Assembly (NCBI RefSeq): GCF_907164555.1
Contig: NZ_CAJQZC010000002.1
Location: 434,001-498,000, forward strand
Source: Paraburkholderia saeva
GTDB taxonomy: Bacteria; Pseudomonadota; Gammaproteobacteria; Burkholderiales; Burkholderiaceae
Reading direction: 5' to 3'
DNA length: 64,000 bases
Shown here piece by piece: positions 18,414 through 28,869 of this stretch (position 1 is the first letter of the stretch; the number at the start of each line of letters is the position of its first letter). Both the position numbers and the translations under genes were made by a program. The notes below the pieces were generated by a model. It was not told the origin of the DNA and did not search any database. It saw nothing but the letters and a program-made list of their open reading frames with translations.

Positions 18414-18782
18414 CTATGCGCCGTCTGCACCGGCACTGGATGCAGGCGCCGCGGCCGCCGGTGCGGCCGGCGCAGCTTTCGCGCTGTCCGCGCCAGCCGG
18501 CGACGAACCCGCATCGCTCTTGCCGCCATCGGCTTTCGCCGGTTCGGCAGCGCCGCCTTCGCCGGCAGCGGGCTTCGCGGCTGCACTCGCGCCGCCGGAG
18601 CCGCCGCGGAAGTCAGTGACGTACCAGCCCGAGCCCTTCAGCTGGAAACCCGCGGCCGTCACCTGTTTGCGGAACGCGTCCTTGCCGCATTCCGGGCATT
18701 GCGTCAGCGGGGCGTCGCTCATCTTCTGAAGCACGTCCTTCCCAAAGCCGCATGATTCACAACGATAAGCGTAGATCGGCAT
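18414..18782 (-). CDS. FmdB-family zinc-ribbon protein
   Basis: 122 aa from ATG 18782 ('MPIYAYRCESCG'); the upstream Met at 18821 gives non-family sequence. The first ~45 residues form a zinc ribbon with two CxxC pairs ('CESC', 'CPEC'), as in FmdB putative regulatory proteins. The tail from residue ~65 is Ala/Gly/Pro-rich and low-complexity, probably disordered. Function is undefined; FmdB was named next to formamidase genes. It is first in the fmdB–DUF502–aspS run. Confidence 0.9.
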   Translation of the reverse strand: MPIYAYRCESCGFGKDVLQKMSDAPLTQCPECGKDAFRKQVTAAGFQLKGSGWYVTDFRGGSGGASAAAKPAAGEGGAAEPAKADGGKSDAGSSPAGADSAKAAPAAPAAAAPASSAGADGA

Positions 18783-18871
18783 GATCTTTATTCCCTGCGA
18801 AAATCCTGTAAACGCCTGCAAAGCCTTGAATTATAGCCGCAAACGGTCTGCCGCCCTGGAAAACCGGGCCT

Positions 18872-18892
18872 GCGGCGGGACAGACCCGCCGC
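18872..18892 (-). terminator. GC-rich hairpin after the methyltransferase gene
   Basis: A perfect 8-bp stem (18872–18879/18885–18892) with 5-nt loop lies 29 bp beyond the leftward methyltransferase stop. A short T run on that strand starts about eight bases later. It is a possible terminator that separates this gene from fmdB. Confidence 0.4.
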
Positions 18893-18921
18893 GACATCAA
18901 ATGGGGGCGTTGTGGCCTGGA

Positions 18922-19581
18922 TCAAGCTGCCACAACACCGCGACGACGCCATGTCATCCAGCGTTCCCGCCCGGCGAACACCGGAATCGAATCCGCGACC
19001 GCCTCGTCTTCGATCAACTCGAAATGCGGCATCAGCAACGTCTCCAGCTCCTCACGCTCGATGCCGAACGGCGGCCCTTTGGGCGTTGCACCGAGAAAAT
19101 AGAAGCCGGCGAGCAACCCCCCTGCTGGCAACAAGGCGGCCATTCGCTGCGCATAATCACTCCAGCGGGCTTTCGGCAGCGCGCAGAGAAACGCGCGCTC
19201 GTAAATCCAGGCCGGCGTGAACGGCGTCTCGTACTCGAAGAAATCCGCCTGTTCGACGACTGACGCGTAAGTGCCCAGCTGCTCGCGCGCGGTGGCGACC
19301 GCGTTCGGCGAAAAGTCGATTGCCCGCACGTGACGCCCTTCCCGCGCGAGCGCCAGCGCTTCCCACGCGCTGCCGCAGCCGGGAATCAGTACCGCGCCCT
19401 CGGCGTGCCGCGCAGCGAAGGCCTTGAACGCTGCCGGCACGCCCGCCTGATCCCACGGCATGAAGCCGCGTTCGAAGCGCTCGTCCCAGAACGCAGGCGA
19501 ATTCGGGTCACGCGAAGCGAATTCCGGCACGACCTGGCCTGCGCTGGAAGGCGACGGAGGACGGTTTGACTCGGCGCTCAT
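18922..19581 (-). CDS. SAM-dependent methyltransferase, thiopurine methyltransferase-like
   Basis: 219 aa. Rossmann-type methyltransferase with SAM motif I 'VLIPGCG' at 64–70 and acidic motif II 'VRAIDFSP'. 'FWDERFERGFMPWDQAGVP' before motif I is typical of the TPMT-like family. The first ~20 residues are Ser/Pro-rich. The natural substrate is unknown; relatives act on thiols, selenium or tellurium compounds. It follows ubiB with a 36-bp gap on the same strand, so co-transcription with the ubiquinone genes is possible. Confidence 0.85.
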   Translation of the reverse strand: MSAESNRPPSPSSAGQVVPEFASRDPNSPAFWDERFERGFMPWDQAGVPAAFKAFAARHAEGAVLIPGCGSAWEALALAREGRHVRAIDFSPNAVATAREQLGTYASVVEQADFFEYETPFTPAWIYERAFLCALPKARWSDYAQRMAALLPAGGLLAGFYFLGATPKGPPFGIEREELETLLMPHFELIEDEAVADSIPVFAGRERWMTWRRRGVVAA

Positions 19582-19617
19582 CGATATCTCCTGGTGGGGC
19601 TGGCTGTCAGGCCGTGA

Positions 19618-21198
19618 TCAGCCGCCATACACCATGGCGAGCCAGACGCGTGCGATCACCGCGCCCACGCCCGCGGCAATGCCAAACATCAGGAGCCCTT
19701 GCAACAGCCGGTTAGTCCGCTTCTGTTCCAGCAGGATCAGACGCATGACGTCGTCGTTCGGCTGGCCGTGCTGCGCGTCATGGCGTGCAGCCAGCGCGTG
19801 ATGGATCAGGCGCGGCAGTTGCGGCAACGTCTTGCTCCACTGCGGCGCTTCGATCTTGAGGCGCTCGTACCAGCCGGACAGCCCGATCTGCTCGTTCATC
19901 CAGCGTTCGAGGTACGGCTTCGCGGTCTTCCACAGATCGAGTTCGGGATCGAGCGAGCGACCGAGACCCTCGACGTTCAGCATCGTCTTCTGCAGCAGCA
20001 CGAGTTGCGGCTGGATCTCAACGTTGAAGCGCCGCGACGTGGAAAACAGACGCAGCAACACCTGACCGAGCGAAATATCCTTCAGCGCGCGATCGAAGTA
20101 AGGCTCGCACACCGCGCGAATCGCGCTTTCCAGTTCTTCGACGCGCGTCGTTTTCGGCACCCATCCGGACTCCAGATGCAGCGTTGCGACGCGGTGATAG
20201 TCGCGCTTGAAGAACGCGAGGAAATTCTGCGCGAGATAGTTTTTGTCGAAGTCCGACAGCGCGCCGATGATGCCGAAATCAAGCGCGATATAACGCCCGA
20301 AATGCTTCGGGTCGAGGCTCACCTGAATGTTGCCCGGGTGCATATCGGCGTGAAAGAAACCGTCGCGGAACACCTGCGTGAAGAAAATCTCGACGCCTTC
20401 GCGCGCCAGCTTCGGAATATCGACGCCCGCCGCGCGCAGCGTTTCCACCTGACTGATCGGCACGCCGACCATGCGCTCCATCACCAGTACATTGGGCGTG
20501 CAGAACTCCCAGTACATCTCCGGCACGAGCAGCAGGTCGAGCCCGGCAAAATTGCGGCGCAGCTGGCTGCCGTTCGCGGCCTCGCGCATCAGGTCGAGTT
20601 CGTCGTGCAGATATTTGTCGAATTCGCCGACGACCTCGCGCGGCTTCAGGCGTTTGCCGTCTGCCCAAAGACGCTCGGCCCACACGGCAAGATCGCGCAT
20701 CAGCGCGAGGTCCGAGTCGATCACCGGCAACATGTTCGGCCGCAGCACCTTGACCGCGACGGGCTTGCCCGCGTGCTGACCGGCCTTCACTTTCGCGAAG
20801 TGAACCTGCGCGATCGACGCGCTCGCCACCGGCACCCGTTCGAAATCGTCGAACAGCACGCCGACGGGCGCACCCAGCGATTTCTCGACGATTGCGATCG
20901 CGACATCCGAATCGAACGGTGGCACCTGGTCCTGCAGCTTCGCAAGTTCGTTGGCGATGTCGACGGGCAGCAGATCGCGCCGCGTGGAGAGCACCTGACC
21001 GAACTTCACGAAGATCGGCCCGAGACTTTCGAGCGCAAGACGAAGACGCACGCCCGGCGGCTGGTCGAACTTGCGGCCGATCGTGGTGATACGGAGCAGC
21101 AGACGCACGCGCCGGTCGTTGACGCGGCTCAACATCATCTCGTCGAGACCGAAACGGATGACGGTAAAGAATATTTTTAGAAAGCGCAGAAAACGCAT
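19618..21198 (-). CDS. ubiB: Ubiquinone biosynthesis protein UbiB (atypical kinase/ATPase)
   Basis: 526 aa, normal for UbiB. It is an ADCK/UbiB-family ATPase needed for ubiquinone synthesis at the membrane. Visible features are the KxGQ segment ('[17 protein letters not shown]', preceded by 'LG'), the Ala-rich loop region '[13 protein letters not shown]', 'VKVLRPN', the catalytic-loop-like '[14 protein letters not shown]', and 'ALDFGIIG'. The C-terminus has two hydrophobic helices (~470–525) that anchor the protein. It is 15 bp downstream of ubiJ. Confidence 0.97.
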   Translation of the reverse strand: MRFLRFLKIFFTVIRFGLDEMMLSRVNDRRVRLLLRITTIGRKFDQPPGVRLRLALESLGPIFVKFGQVLSTRRDLLPVDIANELAKLQDQVPPFDSDVAIAIVEKSLGAPVGVLFDDFERVPVASASIAQVHFAKVKAGQHAGKPVAVKVLRPNMLPVIDSDLALMRDLAVWAERLWADGKRLKPREVVGEFDKYLHDELDLMREAANGSQLRRNFAGLDLLLVPEMYWEFCTPNVLVMERMVGVPISQVETLRAAGVDIPKLAREGVEIFFTQVFRDGFFHADMHPGNIQVSLDPKHFGRYIALDFGIIGALSDFDKNYLAQNFLAFFKRDYHRVATLHLESGWVPKTTRVEELESAIRAVCEPYFDRALKDISLGQVLLRLFSTSRRFNVEIQPQLVLLQKTMLNVEGLGRSLDPELDLWKTAKPYLERWMNEQIGLSGWYERLKIEAPQWSKTLPQLPRLIHHALAARHDAQHGQPNDDVMRLILLEQKRTNRLLQGLLMFGIAAGVGAVIARVWLAMVYGG

Positions 21199-21213
21199 CG
21201 TTGAGCCCGGTGA

Positions 21214-21858
21214 CTAGCGCGTGCCGCGCGAAGTGGCGGCTCCGCCCGACGCATCGGCGTCACGGGCTTCAACCTTGTGTTCAAGACGTTCGACGCGCTT
21301 TTCGACGCGCGCCAGCGCATCGCGCGCACGGGCGAGTTCGGCGTTGAAGTCGTCCAGCGCCGCGCGCCGCACCAGTTGCGGCTTTTCGTCGAGCAGATAT
21401 TCCGCGACCGAATCGAGCAGATTGCGACCTGTGCGCAGTGCCTGGTCATGCGCCGTACGCGCCAGCGTCGCGATGCGCACGGCCGGACCGTCGCCGATCA
21501 GCTTCGCCAGGTCTTCTTCCGGCTCCCAGCGCAGATGCTCGGCGAGCTTCGCGATCACCGTGGCGAATTCGGCGTCGCCCTCGATCTTCACGTGCTTCAT
21601 GACCGCAGCCTGACCACCCTGTACGAAGGCCGGCAATGCGTCCGATGGCACCGACACGACGACGTCGAACTGTTGCGTCTCGATTTCGTCGACCGCGGAC
21701 AGATAGCCGTCCGGCCCGACGAGCAGTATCAGCGTGACAGGTGAACAGGTGAGCCGGGCGGTCTTGCCGGCGTAGGGGGCGAGGCGCTCGCGTGCCCACG
21801 ATTCGCGGGCGAGCAGATGGTTGACGGCAGCAGCGAAGGGCTTGGCGGCGAGGGTCAT
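21214..21858 (-). CDS. ubiJ: Ubiquinone biosynthesis accessory factor UbiJ (SCP2 domain)
   Basis: 214 aa. The N-terminal ~100 residues form an SCP2-like lipid-binding fold; the C-terminal part (~160–205) is a charged coiled coil ('LARARDALARVEKRVERLEHK', given in part). UbiJ binds polyprenyl intermediates and scaffolds the ubiquinone synthesis complex with UbiK. Gene order ubiE–(Tim44-like)–ubiJ–ubiB supports the call. An intrinsic terminator lies just upstream, so it likely has its own promoter. Confidence 0.9.
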   Translation of the reverse strand: MTLAAKPFAAAVNHLLARESWARERLAPYAGKTARLTCSPVTLILLVGPDGYLSAVDEIETQQFDVVVSVPSDALPAFVQGGQAAVMKHVKIEGDAEFATVIAKLAEHLRWEPEEDLAKLIGDGPAVRIATLARTAHDQALRTGRNLLDSVAEYLLDEKPQLVRRAALDDFNAELARARDALARVEKRVERLEHKVEARDADASGGAATSRGTR

Positions 21859-21871
21859 CGGGAGTGGAAAG

Positions 21872-21906
21872 AAAAAACCCGCGCCGGCGATCTGCCAGCG
21901 CGGGTT
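21872..21906 (-). terminator. Intrinsic terminator of the Tim44-like gene
   Basis: A perfect 9-bp stem (21876–21884/21898–21906) with 13-nt loop, followed on the leftward strand by six T residues. It lies between the Tim44-like stop and the ubiJ start, so it splits the ubiE and ubiJ–ubiB transcription units. Confidence 0.88.
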
Positions 21907-22013
21907 CCTATTGTAACGTCCGTTGGCTTGCGGACTGTCTATGCCGAACGGCCAGTCAGACGGCCGGATGAATGCACGACCGGGTGCTTCGATAGCGTGC
22001 CCGGCCTTCAGGG

Positions 22014-23024
22014 TCAGTGCTGCGCGACCTGCTGGATGCCCGCGAGCAGCCAGCCTTCGTCCGCGCGCGTCGACTTCGACAGGTTCCAGATTTCCACGAA
22101 CGGCTCAGCTGCAGCGCCGGCCGTCTCGCGGATCAGACCCGAGAAGCGCACGCTTGCCAGGTACTCGGCGCCACGGTCCTCGACGCCCAGCAGGTCCGCA
22201 TTCAGCTGCACTACGTCCGTCTGGTTGACATCCGCGCCGCGCGACGAAAGATCCACCTTCACCTCAGCGAACATTTCCGGCGTCGTGAATTCGCGGATGT
22301 CTTCCATGTTGCCGACGTCCCATGCAGCCTGCAGTCGCACGAAGTACACCTTGGCGTTGCGCAGAAACGCTTCCGTGTCGAAGTTCGCGGGCACCGAAGG
22401 CGCGGCGCCAACCGCCGATGCATCCGATGCGCTACCGAGCGGCGCGGCATACGGGTTCGAAGGAGGCGCCGTATAGACCGGCTCCTGCGCCGAATAACCC
22501 GTTCCGCTGGCGTTCAGCGTCGGCGAACCGGCGCTGCCCGCGTACGCTGGCGTGCCGGCGTTACGCCTGCGTCCCATGAACTTGCGGATCAGCCAGACAG
22601 CCACCATCGCAATCAACGCGATGATGATGAAGTTCGCCATTGCGCCGGCAAACGCCTCGCCGAGGCCAAAGTGTGACAGCAGTGCCGCGATACCGAGGCC
22701 GGCGGCGAGACCCGCGATCGGGCCAAGCCAGCGCGAGCGGCCCGGCGCCGGCGTAGCGGCAGGTGCCGGCTGCGCGCGCTGGGCCTGGGCGCCCTGCGCC
22801 GATTGCTGCATGGGTTGCGCGGGCTGCGCCGGCGGCGGCGTAGTGGACTGCTGGGTGGTATTCGACTGGCGGCCGAAGCTGCGACCGCCGCCCATGCGAC
22901 GCGCCTCGGCGTCGAGCGATGCGAGGGTTCCAGCCATGATCAGACCGACCATCGCCAGCAGTCCGATTCGCCTCGCCCAGGAACCCGATTTCTTACGGGA
23001 AGCTAACACAACGGAATCAGACAT
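22014..23024 (-). CDS. Bacterial Tim44-like domain membrane protein
   Basis: 336 aa. A hydrophobic signal-like segment (~19–37) is followed by a Gln/Pro/Ala-rich linker (~50–95). A second hydrophobic block (~100–145, 'FIIIALIAMVAVWLIRKFMGRR') is followed by a C-terminal Tim44-like domain (~190–335; 'NFDTEAFLRNAKVYFVRLQAAWD', 'IREFTTPEMFAEV', 'VRFSGLIRE'). The fold is shared with mitochondrial Tim44; the bacterial role is not settled but relatives are inner-membrane proteins. It sits between ubiE and ubiJ and ends in a strong terminator. Confidence 0.85.
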   Translation of the reverse strand: MSDSVVLASRKKSGSWARRIGLLAMVGLIMAGTLASLDAEARRMGGGRSFGRQSNTTQQSTTPPPAQPAQPMQQSAQGAQAQRAQPAPAATPAPGRSRWLGPIAGLAAGLGIAALLSHFGLGEAFAGAMANFIIIALIAMVAVWLIRKFMGRRRNAGTPAYAGSAGSPTLNASGTGYSAQEPVYTAPPSNPYAAPLGSASDASAVGAAPSVPANFDTEAFLRNAKVYFVRLQAAWDVGNMEDIREFTTPEMFAEVKVDLSSRGADVNQTDVVQLNADLLGVEDRGAEYLASVRFSGLIRETAGAAAEPFVEIWNLSKSTRADEGWLLAGIQQVAQH

Positions 23025-23059
23025 TTTTCACATTCCTTAAAAAACAATGAGTTAGGACG

Positions 23060-23791
23060 CTAGTACTTCGTCCCTACGTGTAAAGCTACCACACCAGCTG
23101 ACAAATTGTAATATTTGACGGCATCGAGGCCTGCTTGTTCCATCATTGTTTTTAAAGTTTCCTGATCCGGATGCATGCGGATCGATTCGGCGAGGTATCG
23201 ATAGCTCTCAGCGTCTTTGGCGAAGCGGTCGCCAAGCCACGGCAGGACCTTGAACGAATAGACATCGTAGGCTTTTTTCAGCGGATCCCAGACCTTCGAG
23301 AACTCCAGCACAAGCAGCCGCCCGGCCGGCTTCAGCACGCGGCGCATTTCTGCCAGCGCCACGTCCTTGTGCGTCATGTTGCGCAATCCGAACGCAACCG
23401 TGACCACGTCGAAGTAGTTGTCCGGAAAGGGAATTTTCTCGGCGTCGCACAAGAGCGCCGGCGTGATGACGCCCTTGTCGAGCAGACGGTCGCGGCCCAC
23501 GCGCAGCATCGATTCGTTGATGTCGGTATGCCAGACTTCGCCCGTCGGGCCCGCCTGCTTCGCGAACGCCTTCGAAAGGTCGCCCGTGCCGCCTGCGATA
23601 TCCAGTACCTTGAAGCCCGGCCGCACAGCCGCCTGGGCGATCGTGAACATCTTCCACGCGCGATGGAGCCCGCCCGACATCAGATCGTTCATCAGGTCGT
23701 AGTTACTGGCGACGGAGTGGAACACCCCCGCCACCTTCTTCGCTTTTTCCTGTTCGTCGACTGTCTGAAAGCCGAAGTGGGTTTTGTTCAT
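23060..23791 (-). CDS. ubiE: Demethylmenaquinone/2-methoxy-6-polyprenyl-benzoquinol methyltransferase
   Basis: 243 aa from ATG 23791, which has AAGGA 8 nt upstream; the long open extension to 24232 is not protein-like. UbiE performs the C-methylation step in ubiquinone and menaquinone synthesis. It starts '[16 protein letters not shown]', with the family segments '[21 protein letters not shown]', SAM motif I '[15 protein letters not shown]', and '[17 protein letters not shown]'. It is complete in length and motifs. The DUF971 gene lies 82 bp upstream on the same strand. Confidence 0.97.
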   Translation of the reverse strand: MNKTHFGFQTVDEQEKAKKVAGVFHSVASNYDLMNDLMSGGLHRAWKMFTIAQAAVRPGFKVLDIAGGTGDLSKAFAKQAGPTGEVWHTDINESMLRVGRDRLLDKGVITPALLCDAEKIPFPDNYFDVVTVAFGLRNMTHKDVALAEMRRVLKPAGRLLVLEFSKVWDPLKKAYDVYSFKVLPWLGDRFAKDAESYRYLAESIRMHPDQETLKTMMEQAGLDAVKYYNLSAGVVALHVGTKY

Positions 23792-23873
23792 CGCGCTTGT
23801 CCTTTCGCGTATTCTGGAATGTTGCGCCGCACTATCCGGCGCGCAGGCCGCATCGTACCAGCGGACGACCCAA

Positions 23874-24293
23874 TCAGTGGCAATGTCCGTGCCCGTGGGC
23901 AGCCCCCGCTGCGGCCATCGGCGCGTCGCGGTCGACGCCCGCCGCTTCGAGCCGGTCGAAGTACTCGCGCCACAGTTCGTCCTGGCGGACCGCGATGTCG
24001 TACAGCAGGTCCCATGAATAGAGGCCCGTCGAATGGCCGTCGGAAAACGTCGGCTGCAATGCGTAATTGCCGACGCCTTCGATCGATACGATCGACACGT
24101 CGCGCTTGCCGGTTTGCAGCGTTTCCTGGCCTGGACCGTGGCCGCGCACTTCTGCCGACGGCGAAAACACGCGCAAGAGTTCGAACGGTACGCGGTAACT
24201 GTTGCCATCGCCGTACTGGAGTTCGAGCACACGCGATTTCGCGTGAACGACGACGCCGGTCGGAACCGGCGTGTCAGGAGTCAGTCCGCTCAT
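23874..24293 (-). CDS. DUF971 protein (gamma-butyrobetaine hydroxylase N-terminal-like domain)
   Basis: 139 aa. A single DUF971 domain ('[27 protein letters not shown]', shown in part; '[23 protein letters not shown]'), the fold found at the N-terminus of gamma-butyrobetaine hydroxylases, often involved in Fe-S or metal handling. The last residues are His/Cys-rich ('HGHGHCH'), suggesting metal binding. It sits 7 bp downstream of the HIT gene and upstream of ubiE, an arrangement that is conserved as far as I recall. Confidence 0.88.
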   Translation of the reverse strand: MSGLTPDTPVPTGVVVHAKSRVLELQYGDGNSYRVPFELLRVFSPSAEVRGHGPGQETLQTGKRDVSIVSIEGVGNYALQPTFSDGHSTGLYSWDLLYDIAVRQDELWREYFDRLEAAGVDRDAPMAAAGAAHGHGHCH

Positions 24294-24300
24294 GGTGACC

Positions 24301-24729
24301 TCAGGCGAGAGCTTGTTCGATTTCGTTGCGCACCGCTTCGCGCAGCAGCGTGGCCTGCGCGCGGCGCTGCGACAGCAGCGCCTCCGACACCGTCCGCTGG
24401 CGTGGCGCCCAGATCGGCAGCGGAAAATGCGCGTCGTTGGAAAAGCGCGGAATCACATGCCAGTGCACGTGCGGCACCTGGTTGCCAAGACTCGCGAGAT
24501 TCACCTTCACGGGTTGCATCACCCGGCGCATCGCGCGCTCGACCGCATAGACGGCGCGCATCACGCGGTCGCGCTCTTCTTCAGACAGATCTGAAAACTC
24601 GGCGATATGCGCGTTCCAGATCACCCGGCAAAAACCCGGGTAATCGTGTTCGTCGGCGAGAACGACACGCAGCGTATCGTTCTGCCACAGCACATCGCCG
24701 CCTTCCTCACGGCAAAATACACAATCCAT
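24301..24729 (-). CDS. HIT-family nucleotide hydrolase/transferase
   Basis: 142 aa from ATG 24729, chosen because GGGGAA is spaced better for it than for ATG 24732. The histidine triad is 'HVHWHVIPRF' (HxHxH). An N-terminal CxxC ('DCVFC') is typical of HIT-like proteins. HIT proteins hydrolyse nucleotide phosphoramidates or dinucleoside polyphosphates; the substrate cannot be assigned. It is 34 bp downstream of the large FAD oxidoreductase gene and probably co-transcribed with it and DUF971. Confidence 0.9.
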   Translation of the reverse strand: MDCVFCREEGGDVLWQNDTLRVVLADEHDYPGFCRVIWNAHIAEFSDLSEEERDRVMRAVYAVERAMRRVMQPVKVNLASLGNQVPHVHWHVIPRFSNDAHFPLPIWAPRQRTVSEALLSQRRAQATLLREAVRNEIEQALA

Positions 24730-24762
24730 CATCTTCCCCGAACGGATATGTCAGCCGTGTCA

Positions 24763-27700
24763 TTAGACCAGCACGCGCTCGATTCCGCCATTGTTCGCGC
24801 GTTGGACGTAGTCGGCCATCCAGTCTTCGCCCAGCACGTGACGCGCCATTTCGACAACGATGTAGTCTGCTTCCGTGCCCGAGTCTTCGTTATAGCGGGA
24901 CAGGCCCTGCAGGCATGACGGGCAGCTCGTCAGAATCTTGATGTCCGGCGCGCCGTTCGACTTGCCGTTCGGTTGCGGGCCGTTAGCGGCCTTCAGCACT
25001 GATCCTTCGACCGCGCCCGCCGCACCCGCGGAGGCGTTCGCCGGATTGACCGCGTTCGCGCCCGCCTCGCCGACTACCGGAATCGCACGCAGCTTCGCGG
25101 CGCCCTTGCGCATCTCTTCTTCCTTGCGGAAGCGGACCTGCGTCGAGATATCCGGACGCGTCACGGCGAGCGTGCCCGATTCGCCGCAGCACCGGTCGTT
25201 CTTTTCAATCCTGTAGCCGTCGTGCTCGGCGCCCATCAGTTCATTGACAAGCTTCACCGGGTCCATCGTCTTGATCGGCGTATGGCATGGGTCGTGATAC
25301 ATGTAACGCGTGCCGCTGACGCCTTCGAGCTTCATGCCCTTTTCGAGCAGGAATTCGTGAATGTCGATGATCCGGCAGCCCGGGAAGATCTTCTCGAATT
25401 CGTAGCCCGCGAGCTGGTCGTAACACGTGCCGCACGACACCACGACCGTCTTGATGTCGAGGTAATTGAGCGTGTTCGCGACGCGATGGAACAGCACGCG
25501 GTTGTCCGTCACGATTTTCTCGGCCTTGTCGTACTGGCCCGAGCCGCGCTGCGGATAACCGCAGCACAGGTAGCCCGGCGGAAGGACCGTCTGCACGCCG
25601 GCTTCCCACAGCATCGCCTGCGTCGCGAGACCGACCTGCGAGAAGAGGCGCTCCGAGCCGCAGCCCGGGAAGTAGAACACCGCTTCCGAATCGGCCGTGG
25701 TCGTCTTCGGGTTGCGGATGATCGGGACGATCTTGTTGTCTTCGATGTCGAGCAGCGCGCGGGCCGTTTTCTTCGGCAGATTGCCCGGCATCTTCTTGTT
25801 CATGAAGTGGATCACCTGCTCGACGACCGGCGGCTTGCCGACGGTCGCCGGCGGACGCGCCGTCTGCTTTTTCGCAAACTTTTTCAGCACGTCGTTGCCG
25901 AGGCGCTGCGCCTTGTAACCGATGCCCATCATCGCGGTCCGCGCGAGATTGATGGTCTGCGGATTGGTGGCGTTGAGGAAGAACATGCCGGCCGCGTTGC
26001 CCGGATTGAATTTCTTCTTGCCCATCTTGCGCAGCAGGTTGCGCATGTTCATCGTCACGTCGCCGAAGTCGATCTTCACCGGACACGGCGTCACGCACTT
26101 GTGACAGACCGTGCAGTGATCGGCGACATCGTTGAACTCGTCCCAGTGCTTGATCGACACGCCGCGACGCGTCTGCTCCTCGTACAGGAACGCCTCGACC
26201 AGCAGGGACGTAGCGAGAATCTTGTTGCGCGGGCTGTACAGCAGGTTCGCGCGTGGCACGTGCGTCGCGCACACCGGTTTGCACTTGCCGCAGCGCAGGC
26301 AGTCTTTCACCGAATCGGCGATCGCTCCGATGTCGGATTGCTGCATGATCAGCGATTCATAGCCCATCAGGCCAAAGCTCGGCGTGTACGCATTGCGCAG
26401 ATCGGCGCCTGCGAGCAGCTTGCCCGCGTTGAAGCGGCCATGCGGATCGACGCGCTGCTTGTATGCGCGGAATTCGCCGATTTCCTCTTCCGTCAGAAAT
26501 TCGAGCTTCGTGATGCCGATACCGTGCTCGCCGGAAATCACGCCATCGAGCGAACGTGCGAGTTTCATGATGCGCGCGACCGCCGTGTGGGCGTCCTGCA
26601 GCATCTCGTAGTTATCGGAATTGACCGGAATATTCGTGTGAACGTTGCCGTCGCCCGCGTGCATGTGGAGCGCGACGAACACGCGGCCGCGCAGCACCTG
26701 CTTGTGGATGGCCTGCGCTTCGTCGAGGATCGGCTTGAACTCGCCGCCCGCGAAGATCTGGCGCAGTTCCGCGCGGATCTCCGCCTTCCATGACACGCGC
26801 ACCGTGCGGTCCTGCGTAACGTGGAAAACCGTGGCATCCGGTTGTGCGTCGACGCGGTCAGCGAATTTCTCCGCGAGCGCTTCGTAGCCAAGCTGCACCA
26901 TGTAGTGCTGCGCCTCGCGCAGCGACAGGTCGAGCTTGTCGCGCAGGAACTCCCAGCGCACGCGCACGCGCTTGAGCAGATCCAGCGCCTGCTGCACGCG
27001 GTCTTCGAGCAGTTCGGCGCTCGGGATTTCGTTCGCGTCGTCGCTCTTGCCGAGCGGCAGCTTCCCGGCCTTGAAGAACGCTTCGAGCGCGTCGATCAAC
27101 TGCAGCTTGTTCTTGATCGACAGTTCGATGTTGATGCGCTCGATGCCGTCCGTGTACTCGCCCATGCGGTTGAGCGGAATCACGACGTCTTCGTTGATCT
27201 TGAACGCGTTCGTGTGCTTCGCGATCGCGGCCGTGCGGCTGCGGTCGAGCCAGAAGCGCTTGCGCGCCTCGGCGCTCACGGCAACGAAGCCTTCGCCGCT
27301 CTTGCCGTTCGCCATCCGCACGACTTCCGACGTGGCATGCGCGACCGCATCGGCATCGTCGCCGACGATGTCGCCGATCAGCACCATCTTCGGAAACGCG
27401 TTGCGCTTGCTCTTCGTCGCGTAACCGACCGCGCGCAGATAGCGCTCGTCGAGGTGCTCGAGGCCCGCGAGAATCGCGCCGCCCTTCTTCGATGTCTCGA
27501 ACAGGTAATCCTTGATTTCGACGATGCTCGGAATCGCCTCGCGCGCCTGGCCGAAAAATTCGAGGCAGACGGTGCGCGTATTCGCGGGCATCTTGTGAAG
27601 CACCCAGCGCGCCGACGTGATCAGACCATCACAACCTTCCTTCTGGATGCCCGGCAGACCCGCGAGGAATTTGTCGGTAACGTCCTTGCCGAGCCCTTCC

Positions 27701-28869
27701 TTGCGAAAACGCCGGCCTTCGATATCGAGCGACTCCGTGCGCAGCAGCTTTTCGCCCGGTGCGTACTCACCGTCGAACCACTTCAGCTCGAAACGCGCGA
27801 CTTCGATATCGTGGATCTTGCCCATGTTGTGGTCCAGACGCGTGACTTCGAGCCAGTTGCCTTCCGGGTCGACCATGCGCCACCAGGCGAGGTTGTCGAG
27901 CGCCGTGCCCCACAACACCGCCTTCTTGCCGCCCGCGTTCATCGCGACGTTGCCGCCGATGCACGATGCGTCGAGCGACGTCGGATCGACCGCGAACACG
28001 AAACCGGCCTGTTCGGCGGCTTCGGTCACGCGACGCGTGACGACGCCCGCGCCCGAGAAGATCGTCGCGATGCGCCGGTCCACCCCCGGCAGTTCGGTCA
28101 TCTCGACCGCGCCGAGTTCTTCGAGCTTTTCAGTGTTGATGACGGCCGAGAACGGCGTGAGCGGCACCGCGCCGCCCGTGTAGCCCGTGCCGCCTCCGCG
28201 CGGAATCACGGTCAGGCCGAGTTCGAAGCACGCCTTGATGAGGCCGGCGATTTCGGCTTCGCTGTCCGGTGTCAAGACGACGAACGGGTATTCCACGCGC
28301 CAGTCGGTTGCATCGGTGACGTGCGAGACGCGCGACAGGCCGTCGAAGCGGATGTTGTCCTTCTGCGTCTGGCGGCCCAGCACTTTGGTCGCGCGCTTGC
28401 GCAGGTCGGCGGTCTTCTCGAACTCGCTTGCGAAATCGGCGACGGCGCGGCGCGCGGCGGCGACCAGCGTTTCGACGCGCGCGGCGCGATCGACGCCGGC
28501 TTCGTCGCCGTGCTCGATCAGGTCGGCTTTGCGACGCTTCTCGATTTCAGTCAGACGATGGTTCAGCGCTTCGATCAGGAGCGCGCGGCGCTTCGGATTG
28601 TCAAGCAGGTCGTCCTGCAGATACGGGTTGCGGCGCACGACCCAGATGTCGCCGAGCACTTCATACAGCATCCGCGCCGAGCGACCGGTGCGGCGTTCGG
28701 CCCGCAGTTCGGCAAGTGCGGCCCAGGCTTCGTCACCGAGCAGCCGGATGACAATTTCGCGATCGGAAAACGACGTGTAGTTATAGGGGATTTCGCGCAG
28801 GCGCGGTTCGAGGTCGACGGCTACCGCGGCGGCGGCGCCGTGCGGATCGAAAACTTGAGGTGCGTTCAT
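24763..28869 (-). CDS. Giant FAD/[4Fe-4S]/CCG oxidoreductase (DUF3683, D-2-hydroxyacid dehydrogenase type)
   Basis: 1368 aa. Order: DUF3683 N-terminal domain (~1–170, '[21 protein letters not shown]'), PCMH FAD-binding domain (~185–410, '[17 protein letters not shown]'), and the D-lactate/glycolate oxidase C-terminal FAD domain ('[12 protein letters not shown]', '[15 protein letters not shown]'). Two [4Fe-4S] clusters follow ('[11 protein letters not shown]', '[12 protein letters not shown]'), then two CCG domains ('CCGYPQRG', 'CCGESGT'). This is a GlcD plus GlcF fusion that would oxidise a 2-hydroxyacid and pass electrons to the respiratory chain; the substrate is unproven. An Ala/Gly/Asn-rich insert (~1265–1308) interrupts the last CCG domain. 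It is divergent from ilvA. Confidence 0.93.
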   Translation of the reverse strand: MNAPQVFDPHGAAAAVAVDLEPRLREIPYNYTSFSDREIVIRLLGDEAWAALAELRAERRTGRSARMLYEVLGDIWVVRRNPYLQDDLLDNPKRRALLIEALNHRLTEIEKRRKADLIEHGDEAGVDRAARVETLVAAARRAVADFASEFEKTADLRKRATKVLGRQTQKDNIRFDGLSRVSHVTDATDWRVEYPFVVLTPDSEAEIAGLIKACFELGLTVIPRGGGTGYTGGAVPLTPFSAVINTEKLEELGAVEMTELPGVDRRIATIFSGAGVVTRRVTEAAEQAGFVFAVDPTSLDASCIGGNVAMNAGGKKAVLWGTALDNLAWWRMVDPEGNWLEVTRLDHNMGKIHDIEVARFELKWFDGEYAPGEKLLRTESLDIEGRRFRKEGLGKDVTDKFLAGLPGIQKEGCDGLITSARWVLHKMPANTRTVCLEFFGQAREAIPSIVEIKDYLFETSKKGGAILAGLEHLDERYLRAVGYATKSKRNAFPKMVLIGDIVGDDADAVAHATSEVVRMANGKSGEGFVAVSAEARKRFWLDRSRTAAIAKHTNAFKINEDVVIPLNRMGEYTDGIERINIELSIKNKLQLIDALEAFFKAGKLPLGKSDDANEIPSAELLEDRVQQALDLLKRVRVRWEFLRDKLDLSLREAQHYMVQLGYEALAEKFADRVDAQPDATVFHVTQDRTVRVSWKAEIRAELRQIFAGGEFKPILDEAQAIHKQVLRGRVFVALHMHAGDGNVHTNIPVNSDNYEMLQDAHTAVARIMKLARSLDGVISGEHGIGITKLEFLTEEEIGEFRAYKQRVDPHGRFNAGKLLAGADLRNAYTPSFGLMGYESLIMQQSDIGAIADSVKDCLRCGKCKPVCATHVPRANLLYSPRNKILATSLLVEAFLYEEQTRRGVSIKHWDEFNDVADHCTVCHKCVTPCPVKIDFGDVTMNMRNLLRKMGKKKFNPGNAAGMFFLNATNPQTINLARTAMMGIGYKAQRLGNDVLKKFAKKQTARPPATVGKPPVVEQVIHFMNKKMPGNLPKKTARALLDIEDNKIVPIIRNPKTTTADSEAVFYFPGCGSERLFSQVGLATQAMLWEAGVQTVLPPGYLCCGYPQRGSGQYDKAEKIVTDNRVLFHRVANTLNYLDIKTVVVSCGTCYDQLAGYEFEKIFPGCRIIDIHEFLLEKGMKLEGVSGTRYMYHDPCHTPIKTMDPVKLVNELMGAEHDGYRIEKNDRCCGESGTLAVTRPDISTQVRFRKEEEMRKGAAKLRAIPVVGEAGANAVNPANASAGAAGAVEGSVLKAANGPQPNGKSNGAPDIKILTSCPSCLQGLSRYNEDSGTEADYIVVEMARHVLGEDWMADYVQRANNGGIERVLV

